A stretch of 64,000 nucleotides of DNA from Spirillospora albida (lineage in GTDB: Bacteria; Actinomycetota; Actinomycetes; Streptosporangiales; Streptosporangiaceae). The DNA lies in NCBI RefSeq assembly GCF_000718255.1, contig NZ_JOFJ01000001.1, positions 186,001 to 250,000 on the forward strand, given 5' to 3'. Below are positions 7,642-16,914 of the stretch, in pieces. The notes under the pieces were generated by a model that was not told the origin of the DNA, made no database searches, and saw nothing but the letters and a program-made list of their open reading frames with translations. The stretch's first letter is position 1, and the number at the start of each line of letters is the position of its first letter. A program made the translations under genes and the position numbers.

Positions 7642-9044
7642 CCGTCCAGCCGCTCCAGGATCCGCGGCCCGAGCCGCGTCACGTCCCCCGCGCCGAGCGT
7701 GACGACGATGTCGCCGGGACGGGCCACGTCCGCGACCGCACCGGGAACCTCGTCCCGGACGGGCACATAGCGCGTCAGGGTCGCGGCGGGGACCGCGTCC
7801 GCGATGAGGGCGCCGGTCACGCCGGGCTCCGGGTCCTCGCGGGCGCCGTACACGTCGAGGACGACCGCGATCTCGGCGAGCCCGAGGGCCGCGCCGAACT
7901 CGGCGGCGAAGAACCGGGTGCGGCTGTAGAGGTGCGGCTGGAACACCGCGACGATCCGCCCGCCCCCGCCCTGTTCGTCCAGGTAGCCGCGCAGGGCCTC
8001 CAGGTCGGCGGTGACCTCGGTCGGGTGGTGCGCGTAGCTGTCGAACACCTCGACGCCGCCCGCCGCGCCCTTGGCCTCCAGCCGCCGCATGGCCCCGCCG
8101 AACCCGGCGAGGCCCTCCCGGACGCGCGCCTCGTCCACGCCGAGGGCGCGGGCGACGGCGACGACGGCGGCCGCGTTGAGGGCGTTGTGCCGGCCGGGGA
8201 CACCGAGCGCCACGCCGCCCGACCCCTCGACGGTGAAGCGGGAGCCGAGGCCGCGCGGGGTGTAGCCGGTGACGCGCAGGTCGGCGCCCTCGGCCTCGCC
8301 GTACGTCAGGACGGCCAGGCCGCGGGCGCGGGCGCGTCCGGCGAGTTCCATCGCGACCGGGTCGTCGGCGCCGACGACGAGGGTGCCGCCGGGCTCGATC
8401 CGGTCGACGAACAGCGCGAAGTTCTCCTTGACCCGCTCGAACCCGCCGTAGTTGTCGAGGTGGTCCGCCTCGACGTTCGTCACGACCGCGACGCTCGGCG
8501 TGTACATCAGGAACGAGCCGTCGCTCTCGTCGGCCTCGGCGACGAACACGTCGCCGGTCCCCTCGTCGGCGCCGAGCCCGGTCGTGACGAGCCGGCCGCC
8601 GATGCAGTAGGACGGGTCCACGCCCGCGTGCTGGAGGGCGACCGTCAGCATCGACGTCGTGGTCGTCTTGCCGTGCGTCCCGGCGACCGCGACGGCCCGG
8701 CGCCCGGCCATCAGCGACGCGAGCGCCGCCGACCGGTGCAGGACGCGCAGCCCCCGCTCGCGCGCCGCGACGAGCTCGGGGTTGGTGTCGCGGATCGCGG
8801 TGGACACCACGACCGTGTCGGCCTCGCCGAGGTGCGCGGCGTCGTGCCCGACGTCGACCTTCGCGCCGAGCGCGGCGAGGGTGCCGAGCAGCTCGGAGTC
8901 GCGGGCGTCGCTGCCGGACACGGCGATGCCGCGGCGCAGCATGATCCGGGCGATGCCCGACATGCCGGCGCCGCCGATCGCGATGAAGTGGACCCGGCCG
9001 AGCTCCTCGGCCGGGACGACCTCCCCGGGACTGATCAGGCTCAT
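7638..9044 (-). CDS. murC: UDP-N-acetylmuramate--L-alanine ligase
   Basis: A 468-residue ATP-dependent Mur ligase that adds L-Ala to UDP-MurNAc. An N-terminal Rossmann domain (HFIAIGGAGMSGIARIM) precedes the ATP loop GTHGKTTTTSML, the EADESDGSF catalytic segment, and the DSYAHHPTEV and FQPHLYSRTR motifs typical of MurC. The ATG at 9044 overlaps the murG stop by 4 bp and begins the family N-terminus; the frame is open farther upstream inside murG. Its presence within the dcw cluster differs from Streptomyces, where murC is located elsewhere. Confidence 0.95.
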   Translation of the reverse strand: MSLISPGEVVPAEELGRVHFIAIGGAGMSGIARIMLRRGIAVSGSDARDSELLGTLAALGAKVDVGHDAAHLGEADTVVVSTAIRDTNPELVAARERGLRVLHRSAALASLMAGRRAVAVAGTHGKTTTTSMLTVALQHAGVDPSYCIGGRLVTTGLGADEGTGDVFVAEADESDGSFLMYTPSVAVVTNVEADHLDNYGGFERVKENFALFVDRIEPGGTLVVGADDPVAMELAGRARARGLAVLTYGEAEGADLRVTGYTPRGLGSRFTVEGSGGVALGVPGRHNALNAAAVVAVARALGVDEARVREGLAGFGGAMRRLEAKGAAGGVEVFDSYAHHPTEVTADLEALRGYLDEQGGGGRIVAVFQPHLYSRTRFFAAEFGAALGLAEIAVVLDVYGAREDPEPGVTGALIADAVPAATLTRYVPVRDEVPGAVADVARPGDIVVTLGAGDVTRLGPRILERLDG

Positions 9045-10123
9045 CCGCGGACCACGTCGTACACCATCCGGGCGAGGGCCACGTCGGCGTCCCGCCGCCC
9101 CATCCGCCCCGCGGCCTCCGACATCTGGGCGACCCGCGCGGGGTCGCCGAGGATCGGCAGCAGGTTCCGGGCGATCCAGTCGGGCGACATCTCGGCGTTG
9201 TCGACGAGCATGCCGCCGCCCGCCGCGACGATCGGCTCGGCGTTCAGCCGCTGCTCGCCGTTGCCGATCGGCAGCGGCACGTACACCGCGGGCAGCGCGA
9301 CGGCGGTCAGCTCCGCGCAGGTCATCGCGCCCGCGCGGCACATCGCCATGTCGGCGGCCGCGTACGCGAGGTCCATCCGGTCGCAGTACGGGATCGTGAC
9401 GTACTGCGGGCCGCCCGGCGGCGCCGGCTCGGGCTCCTCGGTGTTCTTCGGCCCCACGATGTGCAGGACCTGGACGCCCGCCTGCCGGAAGTACGGCGCG
9501 GCGGAGACCGCGGCCTGGTTCAGCGACCGGGCGCCCTGCGACCCGCCGAAGATCAGCAGGGTGGGCAGGTCGGGCAGGAGGCCGAAGTAGGAGCGCGCCT
9601 TGTCGCCCATCGCGAGCCGGTCCAGCGTGGCGATCTCGCGGCGCAGCGGGATCCCGACGAACGTCGCGTTCGGCAGCGGGGAGTCGGCGTGCGACACCGC
9701 GACGTGCTCGGTGAACCGGGCGCCGAGCTTGTTGGCCAGGCCCGGCTTCGGGTTGGCCTCGTGCACGATGATCGGCACCTTGCGCTTGCGGGCGGCGAGG
9801 TAGCCGGGCGTCGCGACGTACCCGCCGAAACCGACCAGGATGTCGGCCTGCGCCTGGTCGAGGACGTTCGCCGCCGCGTTGATCGCGCCGCGCAGCCGGC
9901 CGGGGACCGACAGCAGCTGCGGGGTCAGCGTGCGGGGCAGCGGGACCGGGGGGATCAGCGCGAGCTCGTAGCCGCGCTGCGGGACGAGCCGGGTCTCCAG
10001 GCCCCGCTCGGTGCCGAGGCAGGTGATGCCGACGCTCGGATCGTTGCGGCGCAGCGCGTCGGCGAGGGCCAGGGCGGGCTCGATGTGTCCGGCGGTGCCG
10101 CCGCCGGCCAGGACAACCCTCAT
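9041..10123 (-). CDS. murG: Lipid II synthase MurG (GlcNAc transferase)
   Basis: A 360-residue GT28 glycosyltransferase that transfers GlcNAc from UDP-GlcNAc to lipid I on the inner membrane face. It has the GGGTAGHIEPALALADAL loop, VGFGGYVATPGYLAA, HEANPKPGLANKL, the GGSQGARSLNQAA nucleotide loop and RAGAMTCAEL. The ATG at 10123 gives the canonical MRVVLAGGG; a TTG four codons earlier directly abuts the GAGGAG box and is less likely. A 40-bp gap separates it from ftsW. Confidence 0.95.
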   Translation of the reverse strand: MRVVLAGGGTAGHIEPALALADALRRNDPSVGITCLGTERGLETRLVPQRGYELALIPPVPLPRTLTPQLLSVPGRLRGAINAAANVLDQAQADILVGFGGYVATPGYLAARKRKVPIIVHEANPKPGLANKLGARFTEHVAVSHADSPLPNATFVGIPLRREIATLDRLAMGDKARSYFGLLPDLPTLLIFGGSQGARSLNQAAVSAAPYFRQAGVQVLHIVGPKNTEEPEPAPPGGPQYVTIPYCDRMDLAYAAADMAMCRAGAMTCAELTAVALPAVYVPLPIGNGEQRLNAEPIVAAGGGMLVDNAEMSPDWIARNLLPILGDPARVAQMSEAAGRMGRRDADVALARMVYDVVRG

Positions 10124-10163
10124 GCTCGTTGACAACTCCTCAGCGTGTTCGACTCGGGGGGAT

Positions 10164-11420
10164 TCACCGCCGGGCCAGGCCCAGCCAGCTTAGAGCCCGC
10201 GCGACCGGTCCGGGGCCGCGCGCGGACAGAGCCTGCCGCGCGCCGGGCTCGCGTTTGGCGAACGCGAGCAGCATCCCGAGCGCGATGAGCGTCGGGATCA
10301 GCGCCGACCCGCCGTAGGAGACGAGCGGCAGCGGGATTCCGGTGATGGGTAGGACGCCGATGACGGCGCCGATGTTCACGATGGCCTGGACGACGATCCA
10401 GGCGGTGGTGCCGGCGGCGGCGAGCCGGGTGAAGGGGTCCTTGACGCGCCGCGCGATGCGCAGCCCCGCGTAGGTGAACAGGCCGAACAGGCTCAGCACG
10501 ACGAGCGTCCCGACGAGGCCGAACTCCTCCCCCACGATCGCGAAGATGAAGTCGGTCTCGGCGTGCGGGAGGAAGTCCCATTTGGCGCGGCCCTCGCCGA
10601 GGCCGGTGCCGAACAGGCCGCCGGACGCGATCGCGAACAGCCCCTGGATGCCCTGGTAGTTGGTGGTGAGCCGGTTCCCGGACGGGTCGAGGAAGCCGGT
10701 GACCCGCGCCATCCGGTACGGCTCGACGACGATGAGGATCGCGACGAGCAGGCAGACGAGCCCGGCGATGCCGATGAACAGCCGTCCGGGCGCGCCGACC
10801 ACCCACAGCAGCGCCAGGAAGATGGTCAGCAGGACGAGCGTCGTACCGAGGTCGCTGCCGAGCATCACCAGCAGGACGAGCAGCCCGGCGCCCGGGAGCA
10901 GCGGTACCAGCAGCGGCCGCCATTCGGTGAGCTGCCCGAGCCGCTCCTTGCGGGCGAGCAGGTCGGCGCCCCACAGCACGAGGCCGAGCTTGGCGGGTTC
11001 GGACGGCTGGATCTGCAGCGGCCCGACGTCGATCCATCGGGTCGCGCCGCCCGCGCTGCGCCCGAGGCCGGGGACGAGGACGAGGACGAGCGCGACGACC
11101 GACAGCAGAAGCAGCGGGTAGGCGAGCGCGCGGAACGTCCGGACCGGGAGCCGGGACGCGAGCCACATGCCGGGCAGCCCGATCGCCATCCACATCGCCT
11201 GCTTCTGGAACAGCGTGTACGCCGAGCCGGTCGCCTGGAGCTGCTGCACGCTGGACGCCGACAGCACCATCGTCAGGCCGAGCGCGAGCAGCATGATGGA
11301 GCAGCCCAGCACCAGGTAGTACGAGGTGAGGGGGCGGTCGAGCAGCCCGACCGCGGCGGCCACCTGCTCGCGCGGTCCGGCCCGACCGCCGTCCTCCTTC
11401 TCCACGGACACGGCGGCCAC
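10164..11420 (-). CDS. ftsW: FtsW, septal SEDS glycosyltransferase
   Basis: A 418-residue SEDS-family membrane protein with about ten helices that polymerises lipid II at the septum together with FtsI. Family motifs include VLSASSVQQLQ after the first helix, the GGATRWIDVGPLQIQPSEPAKLGLVLW loop (spanning the family's conserved RWI and QPSE), NYQGIQGLFAIASGGLFGTGLGEG and PLPLVSYGGSAL. The GTG at 11420 is chosen because it lies 4 bp after the murD stop; other GTGs (11411, 11405) are possible. The open frame extends back through murD but that extension is not FtsW-like. Confidence 0.93.
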   Translation of the reverse strand: MAAVSVEKEDGGRAGPREQVAAAVGLLDRPLTSYYLVLGCSIMLLALGLTMVLSASSVQQLQATGSAYTLFQKQAMWMAIGLPGMWLASRLPVRTFRALAYPLLLLSVVALVLVLVPGLGRSAGGATRWIDVGPLQIQPSEPAKLGLVLWGADLLARKERLGQLTEWRPLLVPLLPGAGLLVLLVMLGSDLGTTLVLLTIFLALLWVVGAPGRLFIGIAGLVCLLVAILIVVEPYRMARVTGFLDPSGNRLTTNYQGIQGLFAIASGGLFGTGLGEGRAKWDFLPHAETDFIFAIVGEEFGLVGTLVVLSLFGLFTYAGLRIARRVKDPFTRLAAAGTTAWIVVQAIVNIGAVIGVLPITGIPLPLVSYGGSALIPTLIALGMLLAFAKREPGARQALSARGPGPVARALSWLGLARR

Positions 11421-11424
11421 CGGG

Positions 11425-12861
11425 CTACCCCGCGTCCCGGCCGGGCGCCCCGCCGCCCTCCGGCCGCCCGGCGGCGGCCTCCAGCCGCCGTACGGCGGCC
11501 ATGAACGCCTCGCCGCGGGCGGGGTAGTTCGCGAACATGTCGAAGGACGCCCCGACGGGGGCGAGCAGCACGGTGTCGCCCGGACGGGCGAGCCGGGCGG
11601 CCTCGGTGACGACGCGGTCCATGGCCCCAGTGTCGGTGTCGGGGACGTCCACGACGGGGACATCCGGGGCGTGTCGCGCGAGTGCCTCGGCGATCCGGTG
11701 CCGGTCGCGGCCGAGCAGCACCGCGCCGCGCAGCCGGGGGGCGGCGGTGCGGACGAGGTCGTCGACGTCGAGGCCCTTCAGCAGCCCGCCCGCGATCCAC
11801 ACGACGGGCTCGAACGCCGACAGCGACGCGGCGGCCGCGTGCGGCTGGGTCGCCTTGGAGTCGTTGACGTAGGTGACGCCGCCGATCTCCGCGACGTGCT
11901 GGATGCGGTGCGGGTCGGGCACGAACGCGCGCAGCCCCTCCCGGACGGCCTCCGCCGGCACCCCGAAGGCGCGGGCGAGGGCGGCCGCGGCGAGGGCGTT
12001 GGCGACGTTGTGCGGCGCGAACGGCCGCACGTCGGCGAGCCCGGCGAGCTCGCACGCCTCCCGGGTGGGGTCGGCGGTGAACGCTCGGTCGACGAGGACG
12101 TCCTCGACGACGCCGAGCTCGCCGGGGCGCGGCACCCGGAGCGTGAAGCCGGCGCGGCCCGCGGCGCCCTCGGCCCGCTCGGCGAGCGCGGTGGACGTGG
12201 CGTCCTCGGCGTTGCAGACCGCGATGGTGCCGGGCGCGAAGATCTTCGCCTTGGCGCCGACGTAGGCGTCCATGGTCCCGTGCCAGTCGAGGTGGTCGGG
12301 CGCGACGTTCAGGACGGTCGCGGCGAAGGGCCGCAGCGAGCTCGACCAGTGCAGCTGGTAGCTGGACAGCTCCACGGCGAGCACGTCGTACCCCTCGCGG
12401 ACCGCCTCGACGATGGGCGTGCCGACGTTGCCGACGGCGAGGGCCCTGTGGCCGGCGGCGGTCAGCATGGACGTCAGCATCCGCACGACGGTGGTCTTCC
12501 CGTCCGTGCCCGTGACGCAGAGCCACGGCGCGGCGTCCGCGGGACGCAGCCGCCAGGCCAGCTCGACCTCGCCGATGATCTCGATGCCGGCGGCGGCCGC
12601 CGCGGCGAGCAGCGGGACGTCCGGACGCCAGCCCGGCGACGTCACGACCAGGTCGACGCCCTCCGGCAGGGTCTCCCCGTCGCCGAGCCGGACGGTGACG
12701 CCGAGTTCCTCCAGTTCGGCGGCGACCTCCCGGCGCTCCTCGTCGTCGCGGGCGTCGACGGCGGTGACGCGGGCGCCGCGCGCGGCGAGGACGCGGGCGG
12801 CGGGCACGCCGGACACGCCGAGCCCGGCCACGCAGACGCGCAGCCCGTCCCAGGTGGTCAC
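11425..12861 (-). CDS. murD: UDP-MurNAc-L-Ala--D-glutamate ligase
   Basis: A 478-residue Mur ligase that adds D-Glu. The Rossmann-like N-terminus reads VCVAGLGVSGVPAARVLAARG, the P-loop is VTGTDGKTTVVRM, and the C-terminal ligand region includes YVNDSKATQPHAAAASL and WIAGGLLKG. The start is taken as the GTG at 12861, which overlaps the mraY stop as GTGA. An in-frame ATG at 12876 inside mraY would add five residues (MDAEA). Confidence 0.95.
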   Translation of the reverse strand: MTTWDGLRVCVAGLGVSGVPAARVLAARGARVTAVDARDDEERREVAAELEELGVTVRLGDGETLPEGVDLVVTSPGWRPDVPLLAAAAAAGIEIIGEVELAWRLRPADAAPWLCVTGTDGKTTVVRMLTSMLTAAGHRALAVGNVGTPIVEAVREGYDVLAVELSSYQLHWSSSLRPFAATVLNVAPDHLDWHGTMDAYVGAKAKIFAPGTIAVCNAEDATSTALAERAEGAAGRAGFTLRVPRPGELGVVEDVLVDRAFTADPTREACELAGLADVRPFAPHNVANALAAAALARAFGVPAEAVREGLRAFVPDPHRIQHVAEIGGVTYVNDSKATQPHAAAASLSAFEPVVWIAGGLLKGLDVDDLVRTAAPRLRGAVLLGRDRHRIAEALARHAPDVPVVDVPDTDTGAMDRVVTEAARLARPGDTVLLAPVGASFDMFANYPARGEAFMAAVRRLEAAAGRPEGGGAPGRDAG

Positions 12862-13919
12862 TGCTTCGGCATCCATTCCAGGTAGAACAGGCCGAGGCCG
12901 GTCGCGGTGAACGTCGCCGACATCAGCCAGAACCGCACGACGATCGTCGTCTCGGCCCAGCCCGACAGCTCGAAGTGGTGCTGCAGCGGCGCCATCTTGA
13001 ACACCCGCTTGCGCGTCATCTTGAACCCGCCGACCTGGATGATCACCGAGAGGGTGATCATCACGATGAGGCCGCACAGGATCGCGAGCAGGAACTGGGT
13101 GCGGGTGAGGATCGCGAGCCCGACCAGGACGCCGCCGAGCGCGAGCGAGCCGGTGTCGCCCATGAAGATCTTCGCGGGCGGGGCGTTCCACCACAGGAAG
13201 CCGAACACGCCGCCGAGCACGGCCGCGGCGACCACGGCGAGGTCGAGCGGGTCGCGGACGCTGTAGCAGCCGGGGGCGAGCGCGAAGTCGTAGCAGCTGT
13301 TGCGCAGCTGCCAGTTGCCGATGATCACGTACGCGGCGAGCACCATGCCGGCCGGGCCGGCGGCGAGGCCGTCCAGCCCGTCGGTGAGGTTGACGCCGTT
13401 CGACATGGCCGCGATGAGCAGCAGCGCCCACACCACGAACAGGTACGGGCCGATCGAGGGGCCGAAGTCGCGCAGGAACGACAGGTGCGGGGAGGCGGGG
13501 GTGATGTCGTAGCCGTTGGGGAAGTTCAGCGACGCGACCGCGAAGACCACGCCGACCAGGACGATCCCGATCATCTTGGCGCCGCTGCGCAGGCCGAGGC
13601 TGCGCTGCTTGAACACCTTGATGTAGTCGTCCACGAACCCGACGAACCCGAGGCCCGTCATGAGGAACAGCACGAGCAGGCCGGACACCGTCGGGGGGGT
13701 GCCGGTGACGAGGTGCGCCACCGCGTAGCCGACGAGCGACCCGACGATGAAGACGGTGCCGCCCATCGTGGGGGTGCCCCGCTTGGTGAGGTGGGCCTCC
13801 GGCCCCTCGTCGCGGATCATCTGCCCGTAGCCGAGCCGGTTGACGATCCGGATCCACACCGGGGTGCCGACCATCACGAAGATCAGGGCCACCCCGGCGG
13901 CCAGGATGATGTTGGTCAT
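12858..13919 (-). CDS. mraY: Phospho-MurNAc-pentapeptide transferase MraY
   Basis: A 353-residue polytopic enzyme that makes lipid I from undecaprenyl phosphate. Visible signatures are RDEGPEAHLTKRGTPTMGG, the acidic DDYIKVFKQRSLGL, SNGVNLTDGLDGLA, WWNAPPAKIFMGDTGSLALGG and the cytoplasmic MAPLQHHFELSGW. About ten membrane helices fit the family. It overlaps murD and murF by 4 bp each. Confidence 0.97.
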   Translation of the reverse strand: MTNIILAAGVALIFVMVGTPVWIRIVNRLGYGQMIRDEGPEAHLTKRGTPTMGGTVFIVGSLVGYAVAHLVTGTPPTVSGLLVLFLMTGLGFVGFVDDYIKVFKQRSLGLRSGAKMIGIVLVGVVFAVASLNFPNGYDITPASPHLSFLRDFGPSIGPYLFVVWALLLIAAMSNGVNLTDGLDGLAAGPAGMVLAAYVIIGNWQLRNSCYDFALAPGCYSVRDPLDLAVVAAAVLGGVFGFLWWNAPPAKIFMGDTGSLALGGVLVGLAILTRTQFLLAILCGLIVMITLSVIIQVGGFKMTRKRVFKMAPLQHHFELSGWAETTIVVRFWLMSATFTATGLGLFYLEWMPKQ

Positions 13920-15310
13920 CGGCCGGCCTCCGCCTCGCCGGCGAGCAGCCGCTCCGCCACCCGCTCGAGGCCCGCCACCCGGCTGCCCTTCACCAGTACG
14001 ACGTCTCGCGGCGCGAGCCGCTCGCTGAGCGCGGTCACGGCCGCGCCGACGTCATCCACCTGTACGCACTCTCCCGTCCATGAGGCCACCTGCCGGGCCC
14101 CGTCCGCCATGGGCGCCGCGTTCGCCCCGACCACCACGAGCCCGGCGAATCCGCTGCGCGCGACATGCTGCCCGATCTTGGCATGTTCCGCCACAGCGGC
14201 GGCACCGAGTTCGGCCATCTCGCCCAGGACCGCGTACGCGCGGCGGCCGCGGGCCATGTGCAGGGCGGCGTCGAGCGCGGCGCGCGTCGAGTCGGGGTTG
14301 GCGTTGTAGGCGTCGTTGACGACGGTCACGCCGTCGGTCCGCTCGGTGACCTCCATCCGCCACCGGCTGACCGGCTCCGCCGCCGACAGCCCCGCCGCGA
14401 TCCCGTCGGTGCGCAGGCCCGCCGCGCGCGCCGCCGCGGCGGCCGCGAGCGCGTTCGCGACCGCGTGCGCGCCGTGCAGCCGCAGCGCCACCGGCGCCGA
14501 CCCCTCCGGGGTGACCAGGGTGAACCTCGCCCGGCCCCGCTCGTCGAGTGTCTCGTCGGCGGCGCGGACCGTGGCGCCGGGCGCGCGGCCGAACGTCACG
14601 ACCGTGCCGGACGTCCGGGACGCCATCGCGGCGACGAGGGGGTCGTCGGCGTTCAGCACGGCGGTCCCGCCGGGCGGCACCGCCTCCGCCAGCTCGCCCT
14701 TCGCCCGCGCGATCGCCTCGCGGGAGCCGAACTCTCCGACATGGGCGGTGCCGACGTTCAGCACGACGCCGATGTCCGGCCGCGCGATGCCGGCCAGGTA
14801 GGCGATGTGGCCGATCCCCCGCGCGCCCATCTCCAGGACGAGGTGGCGGGTCGTCTCGTCGGCGCGCAGCACGGTGAGCGGCAGGCCGATCTCGTTGTTG
14901 AACGAGCCCGGCGGCCACACGGTGGGGCCGGCGCGCTCGGCGAGCTGCGCGATGAGGTCCTTGGTGGAGGTCTTGCCCGCCGAACCGGTGACGGCGATGA
15001 CGGTCACGTCCGGCAGCCGGGCGAGGACGCCGCGCGCGAGGTCGCCGAGCGCCTTCTGCACGTCGCCGACCAGGACGTGCGGGCCGTCGACGGGGCGGTC
15101 GGCGAGCACCGCCGCGGCGCCCGCCGCCAGCGCGGCCGCGGCGAAGTCGTGCCCGTCGGCGCGCTCGCCGCGCAGCGCCGCGAACAGCGCGCCGGGCGCG
15201 ACGGCGCGGGAGTCGACCACCACGGGGCCGCTCACCTCGAGCGCGGGGCCGGCGCCGTGCGCCGCTCCCCCGGTGAGCTCCGCGATCGTCGACAGCGCAA
15301 GTGGGATCAC
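13916..15310 (-). CDS. murF: UDP-MurNAc-tripeptide--D-Ala-D-Ala ligase
   Basis: A 464-residue Mur ligase that completes the pentapeptide precursor. The uridine-binding N-terminus includes VVDSRAVAPGALFAAL, the P-loop is VTGSAGKTSTKDLI, and NNEIGLPLTVL, GARGIGHIAYL and NDAYNANPDSTRAALDA are MurF-typical. The GTG start forms a 4-bp GTGA overlap with murE, and the stop overlaps the mraY start. Confidence 0.95.
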   Translation of the reverse strand: MIPLALSTIAELTGGAAHGAGPALEVSGPVVVDSRAVAPGALFAALRGERADGHDFAAAALAAGAAAVLADRPVDGPHVLVGDVQKALGDLARGVLARLPDVTVIAVTGSAGKTSTKDLIAQLAERAGPTVWPPGSFNNEIGLPLTVLRADETTRHLVLEMGARGIGHIAYLAGIARPDIGVVLNVGTAHVGEFGSREAIARAKGELAEAVPPGGTAVLNADDPLVAAMASRTSGTVVTFGRAPGATVRAADETLDERGRARFTLVTPEGSAPVALRLHGAHAVANALAAAAAARAAGLRTDGIAAGLSAAEPVSRWRMEVTERTDGVTVVNDAYNANPDSTRAALDAALHMARGRRAYAVLGEMAELGAAAVAEHAKIGQHVARSGFAGLVVVGANAAPMADGARQVASWTGECVQVDDVGAAVTALSERLAPRDVVLVKGSRVAGLERVAERLLAGEAEAGR

Positions 15311-16833
15311 GCCTGCGTCCCGTCCCCTCTCCTACGTCGGCGCAGCGCCGCGCGGACGACCTTGCGGTCGTCGAACGGGTGCACCTCTCCGGCGGCGTAC
15401 TGGCCCTGCTCGTGGCCCTTCCCGGCGACCACCACGACGTCGCCCGGACGGGCCCGGCCGACGGCCAGGTCGATCGCGGCGGCGCGGTCGGGTTCCACGA
15501 CGATGTGCGCGCGCTCCGGCTGCGGCACCTTCAGCCCGCCCTCGACCATAGCGGCGAGGATCGCGAGCGGATCCTCCGACCTCGGGTTGTCGTCGGTGAA
15601 GTACACCATGTCGGCGAGCCGGACCGCGGCCTCGCCCATCAGCGGCCGCTTGCCGCGGTCGCGGTCGCCGCCGCAGCCGAGCACGATCGCCAGCGATCCG
15701 GTGGTGACGCGGCGCAGCGCCGTCAGCACGGCCTCGACCGCGCCGGGCTTGTGCGAGTAGTCGACGAGCGCGGTGAAGTCCTGGCCCTCGTCGACGCGCT
15801 CCAGCCGGCCGGGGACGCCGGGCAGCTCCGCGACGCCCCGCACCGCCGCCTGCAGCGTGATCCCGGCCTCGACCAGCGCGACGATCGCGGCGAGCGCGTT
15901 CGCCACGTTGAACGGTCCGGGCAGGCCGACCCGCGCGTCCGCCTCGACGCCGCCGGGGCCGACGACGCGGAACGCGCTGCCGCCGGTGCCGATCCGGACG
16001 TCGTCGGCGCGCCAGTCGGCGGCCGGGTCGCCCGTCGCCGAGAACGTCGTGGTGGGGATCGTCGCGATCGCGAGCAGCTCGCGGCCGTAGTGGTCGTCGA
16101 GGTTGACCACGCCGATCCGGGCGTACTCCGGCGTGAACAGCCGGGCCTTCGCGGCGAAGTAGTCCTGCATGGTGGGGTGGTAGTCGAGGTGGTCCTGCGA
16201 CAGGTTCGTGAACACCGCGACCTCGTAGCGGGCGCCGCCGACGCGTCCCTGCTCCAGCGCGTGGCTCGACACCTCCATCGCGGCCGCGCCGACGCCGCGC
16301 TCGCGCATCATCGCGAACAGCGCGTGCAGGTCGGTGGCCTCCGGGGTGGTCAGCGCGCTCGGCACGCGGTCGCCGCCGACCCGGATCTCGACGCCGCCCA
16401 CGAGGCCGGTCGCGAGCCCGGCGGCGCGCAGCCCCGACTCGATGAGGAACACGGTGGTGGTCTTGCCGCTCGTCCCGGTGACGCCGATGACCATGACGTC
16501 GCCGACCGGGTCGCCGTACACCCAGGACGCCGCCGCGCCGAGGCGGTCGCGGACCCGCGCCACGGCGAGGACGGGCAGCCCGGTCGCCGCGGCCTCCTCG
16601 TACCCCTCCGGGTCGGTGAGGATCGCCGCCGCGCCCGCCGCCGCGGCCTTGGCCGCGAACCGCGCCCCGTGCGCGTTGCTGCCGGGCAGCGCCGCGTACA
16701 GGTCGCCGGGGCGGACCGCGCGGGAGTCGTGGGTGATGCCGGTGACCGCCGTGGTGTCCCGCTCGTCCCATCCGAGGCCGAGGACCGCCGCGAGCCCGCT
16801 CAGCGGACGGGCCGGGTTCGTGGTGGGGCGCAT
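15307..16833 (-). CDS. murE: UDP-MurNAc-dipeptide--meso-diaminopimelate ligase
   Basis: A 508-residue Mur ligase with P-loop VTGTSGKTTTVFLIE and MEVSSHALEQGR. DNPRSEDP is the substrate loop whose DNPR sequence is typical of meso-DAP-specific enzymes, so the wall likely contains meso-DAP. The ATG at 16833 is chosen for its family-like N-terminus; a GTG at 16890 would add 19 residues and has no clear ribosome binding site. The start is the least certain point here. Confidence 0.93.
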   Translation of the reverse strand: MRPTTNPARPLSGLAAVLGLGWDERDTTAVTGITHDSRAVRPGDLYAALPGSNAHGARFAAKAAAAGAAAILTDPEGYEEAAATGLPVLAVARVRDRLGAAASWVYGDPVGDVMVIGVTGTSGKTTTVFLIESGLRAAGLATGLVGGVEIRVGGDRVPSALTTPEATDLHALFAMMRERGVGAAAMEVSSHALEQGRVGGARYEVAVFTNLSQDHLDYHPTMQDYFAAKARLFTPEYARIGVVNLDDHYGRELLAIATIPTTTFSATGDPAADWRADDVRIGTGGSAFRVVGPGGVEADARVGLPGPFNVANALAAIVALVEAGITLQAAVRGVAELPGVPGRLERVDEGQDFTALVDYSHKPGAVEAVLTALRRVTTGSLAIVLGCGGDRDRGKRPLMGEAAVRLADMVYFTDDNPRSEDPLAILAAMVEGGLKVPQPERAHIVVEPDRAAAIDLAVGRARPGDVVVVAGKGHEQGQYAAGEVHPFDDRKVVRAALRRRRRGDGTQA

Positions 16834-16914
16834 GGCGTTTCTTTCGGTGCGGGCGGAAAGGGACGGGCGGGACGCGGGTGGTGGACTCACGGCGAGTGAG
16901 GGTACTCGCTGGAG